Origin: Phycisphaerae bacterium
GTDB lineage: Bacteria; Planctomycetota; Phycisphaerae; UBA1845; CAIVHJ01
Direction of reading: 5' to 3'
Assembly (NCBI GenBank): GCA_022072405.1
Contig: JAJVHX010000004.1
Coordinates: 62,001 to 126,000, forward strand
Length of the DNA: 64,000 nucleotides
The notes below the pieces were generated by a model that was given only the letters and a program-made list of their open reading frames with translations, did not search any database and was not told the origin of the DNA. The position numbers were made by a program, and so were the translations under genes. This document shows, one piece after another, positions 1 to 9,376 of the stretch. Every line of letters starts with the position of its first letter. The stretch's first letter is position 1.

Positions 1-840
1 CTCACCGGCGGTGGCGGACCGCACTTAATCGCCAAATCAAGTTTTATCAATAATACCGGCGGGTATTTCGGTCCTGTTATTGTGGAACCGGATCTGCCGG
101 TCACGATTCAGAATTGCCTCTTCCGCGATAATTCGCAAATGGGAACCTATGGAGCGGCACTGACTGTTTTAAGCAGGTACTACGCCGATCCAGAGCTGCC
201 CAGCGCCTATATATATAATACGGCCATATTCGACAATCAGGGTACGGCCGTGAATGATCTGACATACGGTGGTATCGAGGCGGCGAATGTCACGGTGGCT
301 CGTAACACATCCGGCTATCTGGGAGGTGGATGGTATAAATCAGCCGGACAGCCTAGTCGTCTGCGCAATTGCATCTTCTGGCAGAACAGCGATATCAACG
401 GGCAGACGGAAACCAGCCAGATTTACGAGGATGATAGCTTTGGTTCGGCTGAAGTGGAGGTGAATGAATCGCTGATTCAGGGCTGTGGTTCGGAATATTG
501 CGGCGGCGGATTGCTCAATTTCAGCGCTGATCCACTTTTTGTGGATTCAAACAACAATAATTTCCGGTTACGGAAAACGTCACCGGCGATTGATCGCGGC
601 AATAACGCTGAAGTCGGTTACGATTCCTTTGATCTGGATGGTGATCGCCGGTTGAACGAAGTGCTGCCGGACCTCGACGGCCGCTCACGCATCGTCAACG
701 GGGATACGATTCCAGGTGCACGGGTCGATCTGGGCGCCTACGAATATTCTAAACTGATTTGGGTTGAAACAATACCAGTTCATGAAATAATCGCTCACAC
801 GGATATCTATCCGATATTCGATCCCCACCCTTGGCCCTGA
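1..840 (+). CDS. Secreted right-handed beta-helix / choice-of-anchor Q protein, C-terminal part
   Basis: The frame is open from the first base, so the true start lies outside the window; about 279 residues are visible. They show the irregular repeats of a parallel beta-helix (short segments such as NCLFRDNS and NCIFWQNS), then a tail with FSADPLFVD, SPAIDRGN, DLDGDRR and VDLGAYEY, which is the signature I know from choice-of-anchor Q proteins. Such proteins are usually exported and surface-bound, and are common in Planctomycetota. No C-terminal membrane anchor is visible after the GAYEY motif, only about 30 residues ending in DPHPWP. Substrate and role are unknown. A terminator hairpin follows the stop codon. 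Confidence 0.75.
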   Translation, partial: LTGGGGPHLIAKSSFINNTGGYFGPVIVEPDLPVTIQNCLFRDNSQMGTYGAALTVLSRYYADPELPSAYIYNTAIFDNQGTAVNDLTYGGIEAANVTVARNTSGYLGGGWYKSAGQPSRLRNCIFWQNSDINGQTETSQIYEDDSFGSAEVEVNESLIQGCGSEYCGGGLLNFSADPLFVDSNNNNFRLRKTSPAIDRGNNAEVGYDSFDLDGDRRLNEVLPDLDGRSRIVNGDTIPGARVDLGAYEYSKLIWVETIPVHEIIAHTDIYPIFDPHPWP

Positions 841-879
841 AAATTTCACTTTAATTGCAGAAAATAATTGATGATGACT

Positions 880-929
880 TCGACCCGACGGTGCTGTATA
901 CCGAGTACGGTCGGGTCGATTGTTTTCTT
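880..929 (+). terminator. Rho-independent terminator after the beta-helix gene
   Basis: TCGACCCGAC (880-889) pairs perfectly with GTCGGGTCGA (910-919) across a 20-nt loop, and a T-rich tract (TGTTTTCTT) follows. It lies 40 bases after the stop codon at 840. Confidence 0.65.
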
Positions 930-940
930 CAACCGGCGTG

Positions 941-956
941 TGGCACATCACTGGCT
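941..956 (+). promoter_or_regulatory. Possible sigma-54-type promoter
   Basis: TGGCACATCACTGGCT has GG at 942-943 and GC at 954-955, exactly ten bases apart as in -24/-12 promoters (consensus TGGCAC-N5-TTGC). The -12 box reads TGGC rather than TTGC. Initiation would fall near 967, leaving a short leader that contains the ribosome binding site of the next gene. The region also holds TACACT, a possible sigma-70 -10 box, so this is only a candidate. Confidence 0.25.
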
Positions 957-991
957 TTGTCTCTACACTATGAAGCACACTGGAGGATTTC

Positions 992-3679
992 ATGAGCATT
1001 CGTAACCTGGAATGGATGATGCGGCCGACCTCGGTGGCGGTGATCGGCCCCTCGAACAAACCGGGCAATATCGGCGGTATCATTCTTCGCAATATGCTGC
1101 GCGGGGGTTTTAACGGCCCGATCATGCCGGTGAATCCCCGGTATCAGGCCGTCGCGGGGATTCTGACCTATCCCGACGTTCCCAGTTTGCCGCTGGCCCC
1201 GGATGTCGCCATACTCTGTACGCCGCCGGTCATGGTTCCGGGATTGATTCATCAGTTGGGGGTTCGCGGAACCCGAGCTGCGGTGGTGATCACCGCCGGC
1301 TTATCTGAACAAAAGACCAGCGAGGGTATTACGCTGCAGGAGGCGATGCTGGCAGCAGCCAAACCCCACTGTCTGCGTATTCTCGGACCGAATTGCGTCG
1401 GGCTGCTGATCCCGACGCTGGGGTTGAACGCGACATTTGCCCATACCGGAATTGATGCGGGCTCCATCGCGTTTGTGTCGCAATCGGGTGGATTTTGTAC
1501 CGCGACTCTCGACTGGGCACGCTCCCGGGGTATCGGTTTTTCCTATTTTATTTCACTGGGTAACAGCGCAGATGTGGATTTCGGCGATGTGCTGGACTAT
1601 CTGGCCAGTGATGCTCAGACCAGTGCCATCCTGCTCTATATGGAATCAATCGGTCGGCACGAAGCCCGCAAGTTCATGTCGGCGGCGCGGGCCGCGTCAC
1701 GCAATAAGCCCGTGCTGGCTATCAAGGCCGGTCGCAGTCCGGCGGCGGCCAAGGCGGCCTTTTCACACACCGGAGCACTCGCCGGTGCTGACAATGTTTA
1801 TGCGGCGGCGCTGCGTCGGGCCGGTATTCTCCGCGTGAATACCATAGATGAATTGTTCGATGCGGTGGAGACGCTGGCCCGGTCCAAACCGCTGCGCGGT
1901 AATCGACTGGCGATTCTGACCAATGGTGGCGGGCCGGGTGTGATCGCCACCGATGCCCTGATTGCGGAAGGGGGGCAGCTCGCGGAACTGTCGGGGATGA
2001 CGCTGAAGAAATTGAATGAACGGTTACCCGGCACCTGGTCGCACGGCAATCCGGTGGACATGATCGGTGATGCGGATGCTCAGACCTATCGCGATTCGCT
2101 GCAGATTCTGCTGCAGGATGAGGGTGTGGATGCGGTGCTGGTGCTGAACGCGCCCAGTGCCCTGGCCCCGCCGGTGGCGGCCGCTCGCGGGGTGGTCGAG
2201 CTGGTGCAGCAGGCGGATCGCCCGATACTGACCAGTTGGCTGGGGGGTGAAGCTGCTCAACAAGCCCGGCAGGTTTTCGCCGCCGCTCAGATACCCACCT
2301 ATAACACACCCGAACAGGCGGTACGAGCCTTCATGCACATGGTGCGCTATCATCGCAACCAGGATATTCTGAACCAGGTGCCGCCCAGCATGCCGACGGA
2401 TTTTTCGCCCTGGCCCGGAGTCGCCAAGGTGGTGATCGATAATGCCCTCGCGGAGAATCGCCAATTTCTCAGTGAACCGGAAGCCAAAGAGGTTCTGGCG
2501 GCCTATGGCCTGACGGTGGTGGAGACGCGCATTGCGACGGATGTAGCCGACGCGGTCGAGCAGGCTCGAGCCATCGGTCTGCCGGTCGCCTTGAAAATCC
2601 TTTCGGCGGATATTACGCATAAATCCGATGTGGGCGGGGTGGCGTTGGGGCTGGAAAGTCTGGAAGAAGTGCAGACGGCGGCCCAGACCATGCTCCAGCG
2701 GATCAGTAAAAAATTTCCGCAGGCGCACATTTCAGGTTTCACCGTGCAGCAGATGGCTTCGCGGCCGGCGGCGCATGAACTGATCATCGGTATGACTACC
2801 GATGAGGTTTTCGGGCCGGTACTGGTTTTCGGGCAGGGGGGTACGGCGGTGGAGGTGATCGGTGATCGAACCATTGCCCTGCCACCGATGAACATGAGTC
2901 TGGCGCGCTATACCATTACCCGTACGGAAATTTTCAAACTACTTCAGGGATATCGTGATCGCCCGCCGGCTGATCTGGATGCGATTGCCCTGGCGCTGGT
3001 GCAGGTATCGCAACTGATCATTGATCGGCCCGAGATCGTCGAACTGGATATCAACCCGCTCTTTGCGGATCATCAGGGGGTGCTGGCACTCGATGCCCGC
3101 ATGCGCATCGCACCTGCTCCTCAAGGCGGGCCGAGTCGTTTGGCCATTCGTCCTTATCCACAAGGATTGGAAGAAACAGTCTATCTGCATGATGGACAGG
3201 AGGTGCTGATCCGCCCGATTCGTCCGGAAGATCAGCCGGCCCACGCCGAGTTCATTTCGCGCCTCTTACCGGAGGATCTGCGATTTCGATTCCTGGGTGT
3301 TATTCGTGATGTGCCGACCAGCGAAATGGCCCGACTGGTGCAGATCGATTATGACCGCGAAATGGCTTTCATCGCCACAACATCAGACACCACTTCGCCG
3401 CAGACTCTCGCCGTGGTCCGCACCATGACCCAGTCTGATAATTCCCGGGCCGATTTTGCCGTGATGGTGCGGTCCGATCTGAAGCATCTGGGGCTGGGTC
3501 AGCTGATGATGGAGAAAATCATCCGCTATTGTCGCGAGCGTGGCACAGCTGAAATCGTGGGCCAGGTGCTCCGCGATAATGAGCCGATGTTGAACCTGAT
3601 TCGCAAACTGGGCTTCAAGGTGATACAGCTTGACGGAACTGATCGCGTCGAAGTGCGGATGGAACTGAAAGCATCCTGA
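992..3679 (+). CDS. Bifunctional acyl-CoA synthetase (ADP-forming) / GNAT acetyltransferase (Pat/YfiQ-like)
   Basis: Predicted cytoplasmic 895-residue protein. Residues 1-130 form a CoA-binding Rossmann domain (SVAVIGPSNKPGNIGG). Residues 150-460 are succinyl-CoA-ligase-like, with the motif FSHTGALAGAD placing the equivalent of the phosphohistidine at His259. About 490-710 is an ATP-grasp domain (ALKILSADITHKSDVGGVAL). About 730-890 is a GNAT fold (AVMVRSDLKHLGLGQLMMEK). The order matches the protein lysine acetyltransferase Pat of enterobacteria, where the ligase part can be inactive. Here the His is present, so ADP-forming acetyl-CoA synthesis remains possible. The ATG start is supported by GGAGG upstream. 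It stands alone after a terminator, with the ClC channel gene downstream in the same direction. Confidence 0.9.
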   Translation: MSIRNLEWMMRPTSVAVIGPSNKPGNIGGIILRNMLRGGFNGPIMPVNPRYQAVAGILTYPDVPSLPLAPDVAILCTPPVMVPGLIHQLGVRGTRAAVVITAGLSEQKTSEGITLQEAMLAAAKPHCLRILGPNCVGLLIPTLGLNATFAHTGIDAGSIAFVSQSGGFCTATLDWARSRGIGFSYFISLGNSADVDFGDVLDYLASDAQTSAILLYMESIGRHEARKFMSAARAASRNKPVLAIKAGRSPAAAKAAFSHTGALAGADNVYAAALRRAGILRVNTIDELFDAVETLARSKPLRGNRLAILTNGGGPGVIATDALIAEGGQLAELSGMTLKKLNERLPGTWSHGNPVDMIGDADAQTYRDSLQILLQDEGVDAVLVLNAPSALAPPVAAARGVVELVQQADRPILTSWLGGEAAQQARQVFAAAQIPTYNTPEQAVRAFMHMVRYHRNQDILNQVPPSMPTDFSPWPGVAKVVIDNALAENRQFLSEPEAKEVLAAYGLTVVETRIATDVADAVEQARAIGLPVALKILSADITHKSDVGGVALGLESLEEVQTAAQTMLQRISKKFPQAHISGFTVQQMASRPAAHELIIGMTTDEVFGPVLVFGQGGTAVEVIGDRTIALPPMNMSLARYTITRTEIFKLLQGYRDRPPADLDAIALALVQVSQLIIDRPEIVELDINPLFADHQGVLALDARMRIAPAPQGGPSRLAIRPYPQGLEETVYLHDGQEVLIRPIRPEDQPAHAEFISRLLPEDLRFRFLGVIRDVPTSEMARLVQIDYDREMAFIATTSDTTSPQTLAVVRTMTQSDNSRADFAVMVRSDLKHLGLGQLMMEKIIRYCRERGTAEIVGQVLRDNEPMLNLIRKLGFKVIQLDGTDRVEVRMELKAS

Positions 3680-3713
3680 TGTCTGTCGTATCACTGTTCT
3701 GGCTTGAGGGCGG

Positions 3714-3738
3714 CTATTTTCAGCCCTGTAGAAAATAG
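3714..3738 (+). other. Hairpin downstream of the acyl-CoA synthetase/GNAT gene
   Basis: CTATTTTC (3714-3721) and GAAAATAG (3731-3738) form an 8-bp stem with a 9-nt loop, 35 bases after the stop codon. No T-run follows, so it is a weak terminator at best or an mRNA-end structure. Confidence 0.35.
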
Positions 3739-3801
3739 TCAATTCCGTGGATGTTTATATATTTATTTCCTAAAAATCCTTTATCTACACTCCCAGCGGT
3801 T

Positions 3802-3807
3802 TATAAT
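3802..3807 (+). promoter_or_regulatory. Candidate -10 box for the chloride channel gene
   Basis: A perfect TATAAT lies 83 bases before the ATG at 3890. The matching -35 box is poor (TTTATC at 3780-3785, 16-bp spacer), so the promoter is tentative. Confidence 0.3.
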
Positions 3808-3889
3808 CCTGGAATCATCCATTGATCTGCCTGCAACTGCCGGATTGTGCTGATGCCGTGAGATATTGCCGTCGGCAGCAAGAGTGATC

Positions 3890-6016
3890 ATGCAAGTACG
3901 GATCAAGATTATTTCAATCATACACCACATACAACAATGGCTGCGTTTTTCACGACCGGCTACGCGCTGGGCGAGGTTGTTTGTTGTAGCGGTAGTGGTG
4001 GGTATTCTGTCGGGATTGGCTGCCGCCGTGCTGAAGGGCGGATTGGACTGGGGTAGTCGCCACATCATCGGTACCCTCGTTGATCCCGGTCGGGCGGGGG
4101 GAGGTTCATTTCATTGGGGCTTGCTACTCCTGCCAACCCTCGGCTGTCTGGCGTCCGGGTTGATTGTCTATCGCTGGTTTCGCGAACCGTGGGGACATGG
4201 TACGGATATTCTGGTGTATGCATTTCATCACCGGGGCGGCGTGTTGCCTCTGCGCGGCCCCAGTGTAAAGGCCACCGCTGTGTTGGGGGTGATCAGTTGT
4301 GGGGGATCGGCGGGTCCGGAAGGGCCTATGGCGGCGTGGGGAGCTGCTATCGGCTCCGCAGTCGGCAAGTGGTTCGGACTGACACCACGTGAACGTCGGA
4401 TCATGCTGGTCGCGGGTTGTGGAGCTGGTATCGGTGCGATTTTCCAGTGTCCTTTGGGCGGGGCGCTTTTTGCCGCCGGTGTACTGTATCGGGAGCCGGA
4501 TTTTGAGACCGATGCTTTGGTACCAGCCTTCTTCGCCTCAGTTTGTGGTTATTCAACCGTTTTGTTGTGCCTAGGTCAAAGTCCGCACCTGCTGCAGCAG
4601 GTTGATCAACTGGTTTTTTCATCACCCTGGGAACTGATCCCGTATGTGCTGTTGGCACCAATCTGTGCACTGGCTTGCCTGCTGCTCAACTGGTGCTTGC
4701 AGTGGATTGAGCGGCATCTGGTTGGACGGTTGCGTAAGCGGTTACCGTTGTGGGCTATTCCGGCAGTCGGTGGGGCGTTAACCGGTTTGATCGCCTGCAT
4801 TTTTCCGCAGGTCATGGACGGGCAGTATCATTTTCTGCAAAGGATACTGGATGGCGAGTTATTCACTCCGCTGGATCAACCCATGTGGCGGTGGGCGTTA
4901 TTTTTCGGAGCGGTAGCGATTGCCAAGGCTCTGGCCACGGCTTGTACGGTGGGTTCGGGGGCATCGGGCGGGGTACTGGGACCGAGTGTGTTTATTGGTG
5001 GAGCAGCAGGAGCCATGGTGGGAGCTTTTGTCGAAGCGCTTGCACCTAACCTTGTTGATGTGTCCGTTCGTCAGGCGTTGATTCCGGTGGGGATGGCGGG
5101 GGTGCTGGCGGCGGCGATGCGCACACCGTTGGCGGCGATTGTGATGGTCACGGAGATGACCGGCAGCTTCGGGTTGATCACGCCATCCATGCTGGTTTGT
5201 GTCAGTGCCTATCTGCTCGGTCGGCGTTGGGGGCTGAATCACGAACAGTTGCGCAATATGTCCGCATCGCCTGCTCATGCTGGAGATGCCATTGTACACC
5301 TGCTGGAGAGCTGGTCAGTGGGTGAATTAATGCAGCGCACCTGGGAGCAGACCGTTCCGCCCTCCGCCGGTCCGGCGGAGCTTATCGCCTTGGCCAAACC
5401 AGGAACACAACCTCTCTTTGCTGTGGTTGAAAAAGGACGTTTGCTGGGGGTGATCCATTTGACTGATCTGGAGCGGGTCATGTCCGAACCGGGATTGTCC
5501 AACTGGATAATTGCTGTGGATCTGATGCAGGAACAGTATGTGTCCGTCACCTCAGAGGACGATGCCTACTATGCCATCAGTCGGATGGCCCAGGTGAAGC
5601 ATTCTTCGTTACCGGTGATATCGTCCGATTACCAAGGTCGCTTTGAAGGCATGATCACACGTCACGCCATTCAACAGGCATTGCAGCAGAGGCTCGGTGA
5701 TCTGCGGGAACACCTGCTGGCGGAGCATGATGCTCTGACTTTGGTTGATGAAGCCGATGATTTTCAACGGCTGGTACGCGGAATTGCCGAAGCACCGCCC
5801 TACAGATTGCTGCGCCAGACAGTGCCAATGGAAGCTTTGGGCTCCTCGTTGCGGGAATTAGATTTTCGGCGTGCTTTTGGTGTACAAGTGGTCGCTATCG
5901 AACAAGCAGATGGTACGATTGAGTGTCCGCCGAACCCGGATCATCCGCTCCTGCCCACGCAACATCTCGTAGCTCTTGAGTTACAGCATAAGGACCCGCC
6001 TCGATCCGATCCCTGA
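3890..6016 (+). CDS. ClC-family chloride channel/antiporter with C-terminal CBS pair
   Basis: Integral inner-membrane protein of about 708 residues with roughly ten hydrophobic segments. Typical ClC selectivity motifs are visible: GGSAGPEGPMAAWGAAIGS near residue 140 (the GKxGP region) and GASGGVLGPSVFIGGAAGAM near 350 (the GxFxP region). The C-terminal 240 residues carry two CBS motifs (VGELMQRT... and DLMQEQYVSV...), followed by a further 80-residue region. CBS pairs in this family bind adenine nucleotides and gate transport. I prefer the ATG at 3890; TTG 3866 and GTG 3884 are in frame but no start has a convincing ribosome binding site. It converges with the next gene, with 80 bases between the stop codons and no clear terminator. 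Confidence 0.88.
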   Translation: MQVRIKIISIIHHIQQWLRFSRPATRWARLFVVAVVVGILSGLAAAVLKGGLDWGSRHIIGTLVDPGRAGGGSFHWGLLLLPTLGCLASGLIVYRWFREPWGHGTDILVYAFHHRGGVLPLRGPSVKATAVLGVISCGGSAGPEGPMAAWGAAIGSAVGKWFGLTPRERRIMLVAGCGAGIGAIFQCPLGGALFAAGVLYREPDFETDALVPAFFASVCGYSTVLLCLGQSPHLLQQVDQLVFSSPWELIPYVLLAPICALACLLLNWCLQWIERHLVGRLRKRLPLWAIPAVGGALTGLIACIFPQVMDGQYHFLQRILDGELFTPLDQPMWRWALFFGAVAIAKALATACTVGSGASGGVLGPSVFIGGAAGAMVGAFVEALAPNLVDVSVRQALIPVGMAGVLAAAMRTPLAAIVMVTEMTGSFGLITPSMLVCVSAYLLGRRWGLNHEQLRNMSASPAHAGDAIVHLLESWSVGELMQRTWEQTVPPSAGPAELIALAKPGTQPLFAVVEKGRLLGVIHLTDLERVMSEPGLSNWIIAVDLMQEQYVSVTSEDDAYYAISRMAQVKHSSLPVISSDYQGRFEGMITRHAIQQALQQRLGDLREHLLAEHDALTLVDEADDFQRLVRGIAEAPPYRLLRQTVPMEALGSSLRELDFRRAFGVQVVAIEQADGTIECPPNPDHPLLPTQHLVALELQHKDPPRSDP

Positions 6017-6096
6017 ACGATTCAATGTATTTCGAACCAGGGTGCTCGCAACGTCAGTCATCGCTGGCTATCCTGATTCTCCAGATATAAACTCGT

Positions 6097-8616
6097 TCAT
6101 GGAAGTACCCAGTTGAGATCCTGCATCAGCGCCGTCAAGGCGGCCTGATTGTAAATGTTTTGCGTATAACCGGTGTAGTAGAGTTTGGACTTCAGTCCTG
6201 CCATCGTTCCGCCGCCGGCTTCCACTGCTTTCTGCAGAAAAGTCTTGTCCCCGGTCCATTCATAAGCATAAGCCAGATTGGACCACATATAGAAGTTGTC
6301 GATTCCGCCTTCCGTTCCATCGGCCGGTAAGGCATCGCAGTACAGCGGCTGATTCAGATCGAGCGGCCCGACGGCGTGATGGATCACATATCCGCCCTGG
6401 CCCGCCGGCCAGTAGAGTGGATTTATGATCGAGTAGAAGGAATCCGTGATGATCTGTTGCAGGAGCGATTCTTCGGCAGTACCGGAATCTTCAAAGACCG
6501 TGTGATAGGTACCCATCAGGCTGCTCTGGGTCAGCACATCCTCCCAGGTCTGGCGGGCCCGGTACTTGTTATCGAAGAGTTTGCTGTAAACATTGGTGTG
6601 GATCACTCCGTTGCAGGGAATCTGGACATCGGCCAGCATGTCGACCATCAATTCAAACCAGGGTTGCGCTTCGTCACGCCATTCATCATCATTCAGCGCA
6701 TAGGCCATGTTCATCGCATCCAGTCCCCAGGCCTGACCGCGACCGAAGTCCAGTCCCATCCCGGGATATTGAGCTGCAAACTGCAGGCCCGCTTTTATAC
6801 TATATCCCTGAGCACCCTGATAAGCGGTATTGAAATATTGATGATATGAGAAGCGGAAGGCCTCGGCGCTCATGCGCAGGTCGTCCTTGGCCAGGGCGTC
6901 ATTGCCCAGATAAACCAGCACCTTGGCATTGGTCGTATAGCGGCAATAATGCTGAAAATCGTGCGGTTGGAATTCCAGCAGTTCCGCTTCGTAGGCCGGT
7001 TGCAGACCGGCAGCGGCGGCGTAGTCCGCCTGAAATTTTGGTGCCGTCTTATAGCCGAATGGATCACCCTTGCTGCTGGGCGTCTGGAAAAATTCACCCG
7101 GAAAATATAGATTGCCTTTGCTGTCGGTTTTCAGAAACTGCGCCAGTCGAGCCGGGTGCCCATCAGCATTGTAAAGCACAATCGGCTGCCGATCAGTATG
7201 CATCCGATGGGCCAGCTGGAAATAGAGGTAACCGTCCGGATTGGCACTATAGGCCAGCTTAACACCATCATACAGCGTTATGCCTTCACCGCCGGTCATG
7301 CCGCCATAAGCAGAACCCCAGGGATGGGCCCAACCTAAATTGGGTACGTTGATGGGATACCCCATGCCACCGGATTCGACAATCTCCTGCGCCCAGGCCC
7401 AGTCACCGGATAGTTCATCCCATAATTTGGTCGCTCCATAATAATCCAGCGAGGGCAGCGTATGCTTCTGGCCGAAGTAACGGGCCGTTTCCGGATTCCA
7501 CCATGAGTAGAGTTCCTGGCCTTGGTTATTGAAACCCCAGCCGGCGAATCCCAATCCTTCCTGACGTGCGTAAGCTTGAGCACTGGCCGTGGCTGATGCC
7601 GGGGCGAGGACCATGCGTCGGTGAAATTGTCCCTGGGCGCCGATGACCTGGCTGGTGCCGTCGTCGTTGGGTTTGACTAGGGGAATAGCCTTGAGATTCT
7701 GGTAAGTCCACGGCGCGCCCAGTTGCGGGTCGGTCACATCCAGGTGGGCATTCCAGTTGGCGGGCACAATCAGGTAGAGATCGAGGAAGTACATTTTACC
7801 CAGTGGATCATCAATAGTCGTCGTCGTGTCGGCACCGCTGGGGCCATTGTTGAAGCGCAAATCGAGCAGCACCACGTTTTCATTCAGATAAGCAGTCATG
7901 TAGGCATGGACACCGAACAGATGAGGCAGCGTGGCGGTCGGTCCGCTCTTGGGTTGAATCGGCAGCATCGTGCCATAGGAACAGATTTGTATGGCGGTTG
8001 ATCCTTGGCGAAGAACCTGAAACTCATTGTTCTGATGGAGCAGGTCCAGGAGGTAGACATTACCGAAGATATCCCGGGCGGACACCATCAATTTACCCGG
8101 ATTGCCGGCCAGATGGGCCACCGCGTCCGTCAGCTTCATAGCCGGTTCATCGTGTGGAGCCAGCACCACGTCATAATCGATCATCTCACCCGCCGCCACT
8201 CCTGACGGCCGCGGGACACGGGCGAGAATTTCCACGACATCTGCATCCACTCCCGCACCGGGCCGGCGCGTCACGACCTCGGTTTGTGCGGGGATCAGCG
8301 ATCCATTTGCCAGCTGAATGCTGAATGGAGACTGCTTGTCCGGTCGCGGGAACGTGCCCGCCGGTACTGGAATCGTGCCGCGTAAGATAAACTCATTCAA
8401 TTCCGGGGCGGGCAGTTGCAGCCGGGCCAACACTTCAGCAGAGGGTGGTGGAGGGGGTGGCGGGGTGGTCGGTTTACCACGCTGGCCCCACACCGGCACA
8501 GCCCATAGCAGCAAAGTCACGCAGAAGATCAGTAACAGAAATCGATGCGGGTGGTGTGGCCAATAATAACCAGATTCATCCTGCGCGAGCGCATCGTGAC
8601 CCCGTTGAATCGTCAT
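6097..8616 (-). CDS. Large secreted protein of unknown function (possible glycan-active alpha/alpha-barrel)
   Basis: 839 residues. An unusual N-terminal extension of about 27 residues precedes a hydrophobic segment (LLLIFCVTLLLWAVPVWG) that looks like a signal peptide or anchor, then a Pro run (about 50-57). Residues 65-330 look beta-rich; residues 350-839 are rich in Trp, Tyr and His with repeated helix-like stretches. I do not recognise the family with certainty. The plan of an N-terminal beta domain plus helical barrel resembles exo-acting polysaccharide lyases of the rhamnogalacturonan type in Planctomycetota, but no catalytic residue can be assigned. The ATG is preceded by GGGAGGGTGAGAG. 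It is monocistronic and flanked by convergent and divergent genes. Confidence 0.6.
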   Translation of the reverse strand: MTIQRGHDALAQDESGYYWPHHPHRFLLLIFCVTLLLWAVPVWGQRGKPTTPPPPPPPSAEVLARLQLPAPELNEFILRGTIPVPAGTFPRPDKQSPFSIQLANGSLIPAQTEVVTRRPGAGVDADVVEILARVPRPSGVAAGEMIDYDVVLAPHDEPAMKLTDAVAHLAGNPGKLMVSARDIFGNVYLLDLLHQNNEFQVLRQGSTAIQICSYGTMLPIQPKSGPTATLPHLFGVHAYMTAYLNENVVLLDLRFNNGPSGADTTTTIDDPLGKMYFLDLYLIVPANWNAHLDVTDPQLGAPWTYQNLKAIPLVKPNDDGTSQVIGAQGQFHRRMVLAPASATASAQAYARQEGLGFAGWGFNNQGQELYSWWNPETARYFGQKHTLPSLDYYGATKLWDELSGDWAWAQEIVESGGMGYPINVPNLGWAHPWGSAYGGMTGGEGITLYDGVKLAYSANPDGYLYFQLAHRMHTDRQPIVLYNADGHPARLAQFLKTDSKGNLYFPGEFFQTPSSKGDPFGYKTAPKFQADYAAAAGLQPAYEAELLEFQPHDFQHYCRYTTNAKVLVYLGNDALAKDDLRMSAEAFRFSYHQYFNTAYQGAQGYSIKAGLQFAAQYPGMGLDFGRGQAWGLDAMNMAYALNDDEWRDEAQPWFELMVDMLADVQIPCNGVIHTNVYSKLFDNKYRARQTWEDVLTQSSLMGTYHTVFEDSGTAEESLLQQIITDSFYSIINPLYWPAGQGGYVIHHAVGPLDLNQPLYCDALPADGTEGGIDNFYMWSNLAYAYEWTGDKTFLQKAVEAGGGTMAGLKSKLYYTGYTQNIYNQAALTALMQDLNWVLP

Positions 8617-8958
8617 AGTCTCTCACCCTCCCAGGTGCTGGCGTAAGTGCCGCCGAAACCCTGACCGTGCGAAAAACCCTGTTCAGAATTCGCGCCCGGT
8701 CAAAATTGACTTCAATCGCTGGGCTTGGTGAGCTGTCCGAAAGTGAAATGATGGAATCGACCAGCCACACCCCGCCGTGTCCAGATTCCAATCTACAATT
8801 TTGCCTCTTCAGACTGCAAACTAAATATGGATAATCTAATCAGAACCGATCCGGCAGCGATGAAATTGAGCATTAACGGACGCCGGAGATTAAAACGTCT
8901 CTAATGATACACAGGGTTGATGATTGGATAATATGCCAAAATATGCATAGGAGAGTGC
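8617..8958. other. Divergent intergenic region, no gene seen
   Basis: A 342-base gap separating the divergently transcribed secreted-protein gene and ACT-domain gene. Short overlapping reading frames have no homology that I recognise. It must hold promoters for both genes, but I could not pick a convincing -35/-10 pair. Confidence 0.4.
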
Positions 8959-9339
8959 ATGACTCCGATTAAACTGGAACAGGTTCCCGGCCAATACGCA
9001 GTCGCTCGCTCGGCAACACGCGAGCCCTGGTATTTTCCAGCAGATGCAAATTCTTTTTTCTCGCTGACTCGTACTGCAGATGAGTTGTCCGTTGTATGTA
9101 GTGAAGAACAGCTGCCCGCCGGTGTGCTGGCGGAACGTGGCTTCTGCCTTTTTCGAGTCAGCGGGGTGCTCGATTTCTCGTTGGTGGGTGTGGTGGCGGG
9201 TTTGACGGCGGCGCTTAAGGCGGCAAGAATCAGCGTATTGGTCATCGGTACGTTTGACACCGATTATCTGCTGGTCCGTGAGAATCAGCGGGCGGCTGCG
9301 GTCCAGGCCTGGAATTCCGCCGGTTACCCGGTGCAATAG
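8959..9339 (+). CDS. ACT-domain small protein
   Basis: A 126-residue soluble protein. The second half (SGVLDFSLVGVVAGLTAALKAARISVLVIGTFDTDYLLV) has the beta-alpha-beta pattern of an ACT fold, as in stand-alone amino-acid-binding ACT proteins. The first half (YAVARSATREPWYFPADANSFFSLTRTADELSVV) matches the preceding half domain of the same small family. It probably binds an amino acid as a regulator; ligand and target are unknown. Good ribosome binding site (GGAGAG) before the ATG. The gene is single and converges with the block that ends at 9377. Confidence 0.75.
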   Translation: MTPIKLEQVPGQYAVARSATREPWYFPADANSFFSLTRTADELSVVCSEEQLPAGVLAERGFCLFRVSGVLDFSLVGVVAGLTAALKAARISVLVIGTFDTDYLLVRENQRAAAVQAWNSAGYPVQ

Positions 9340-9376
9340 GCACGCACAATTGGAAAATACCTGCACCGGCGGTGGG

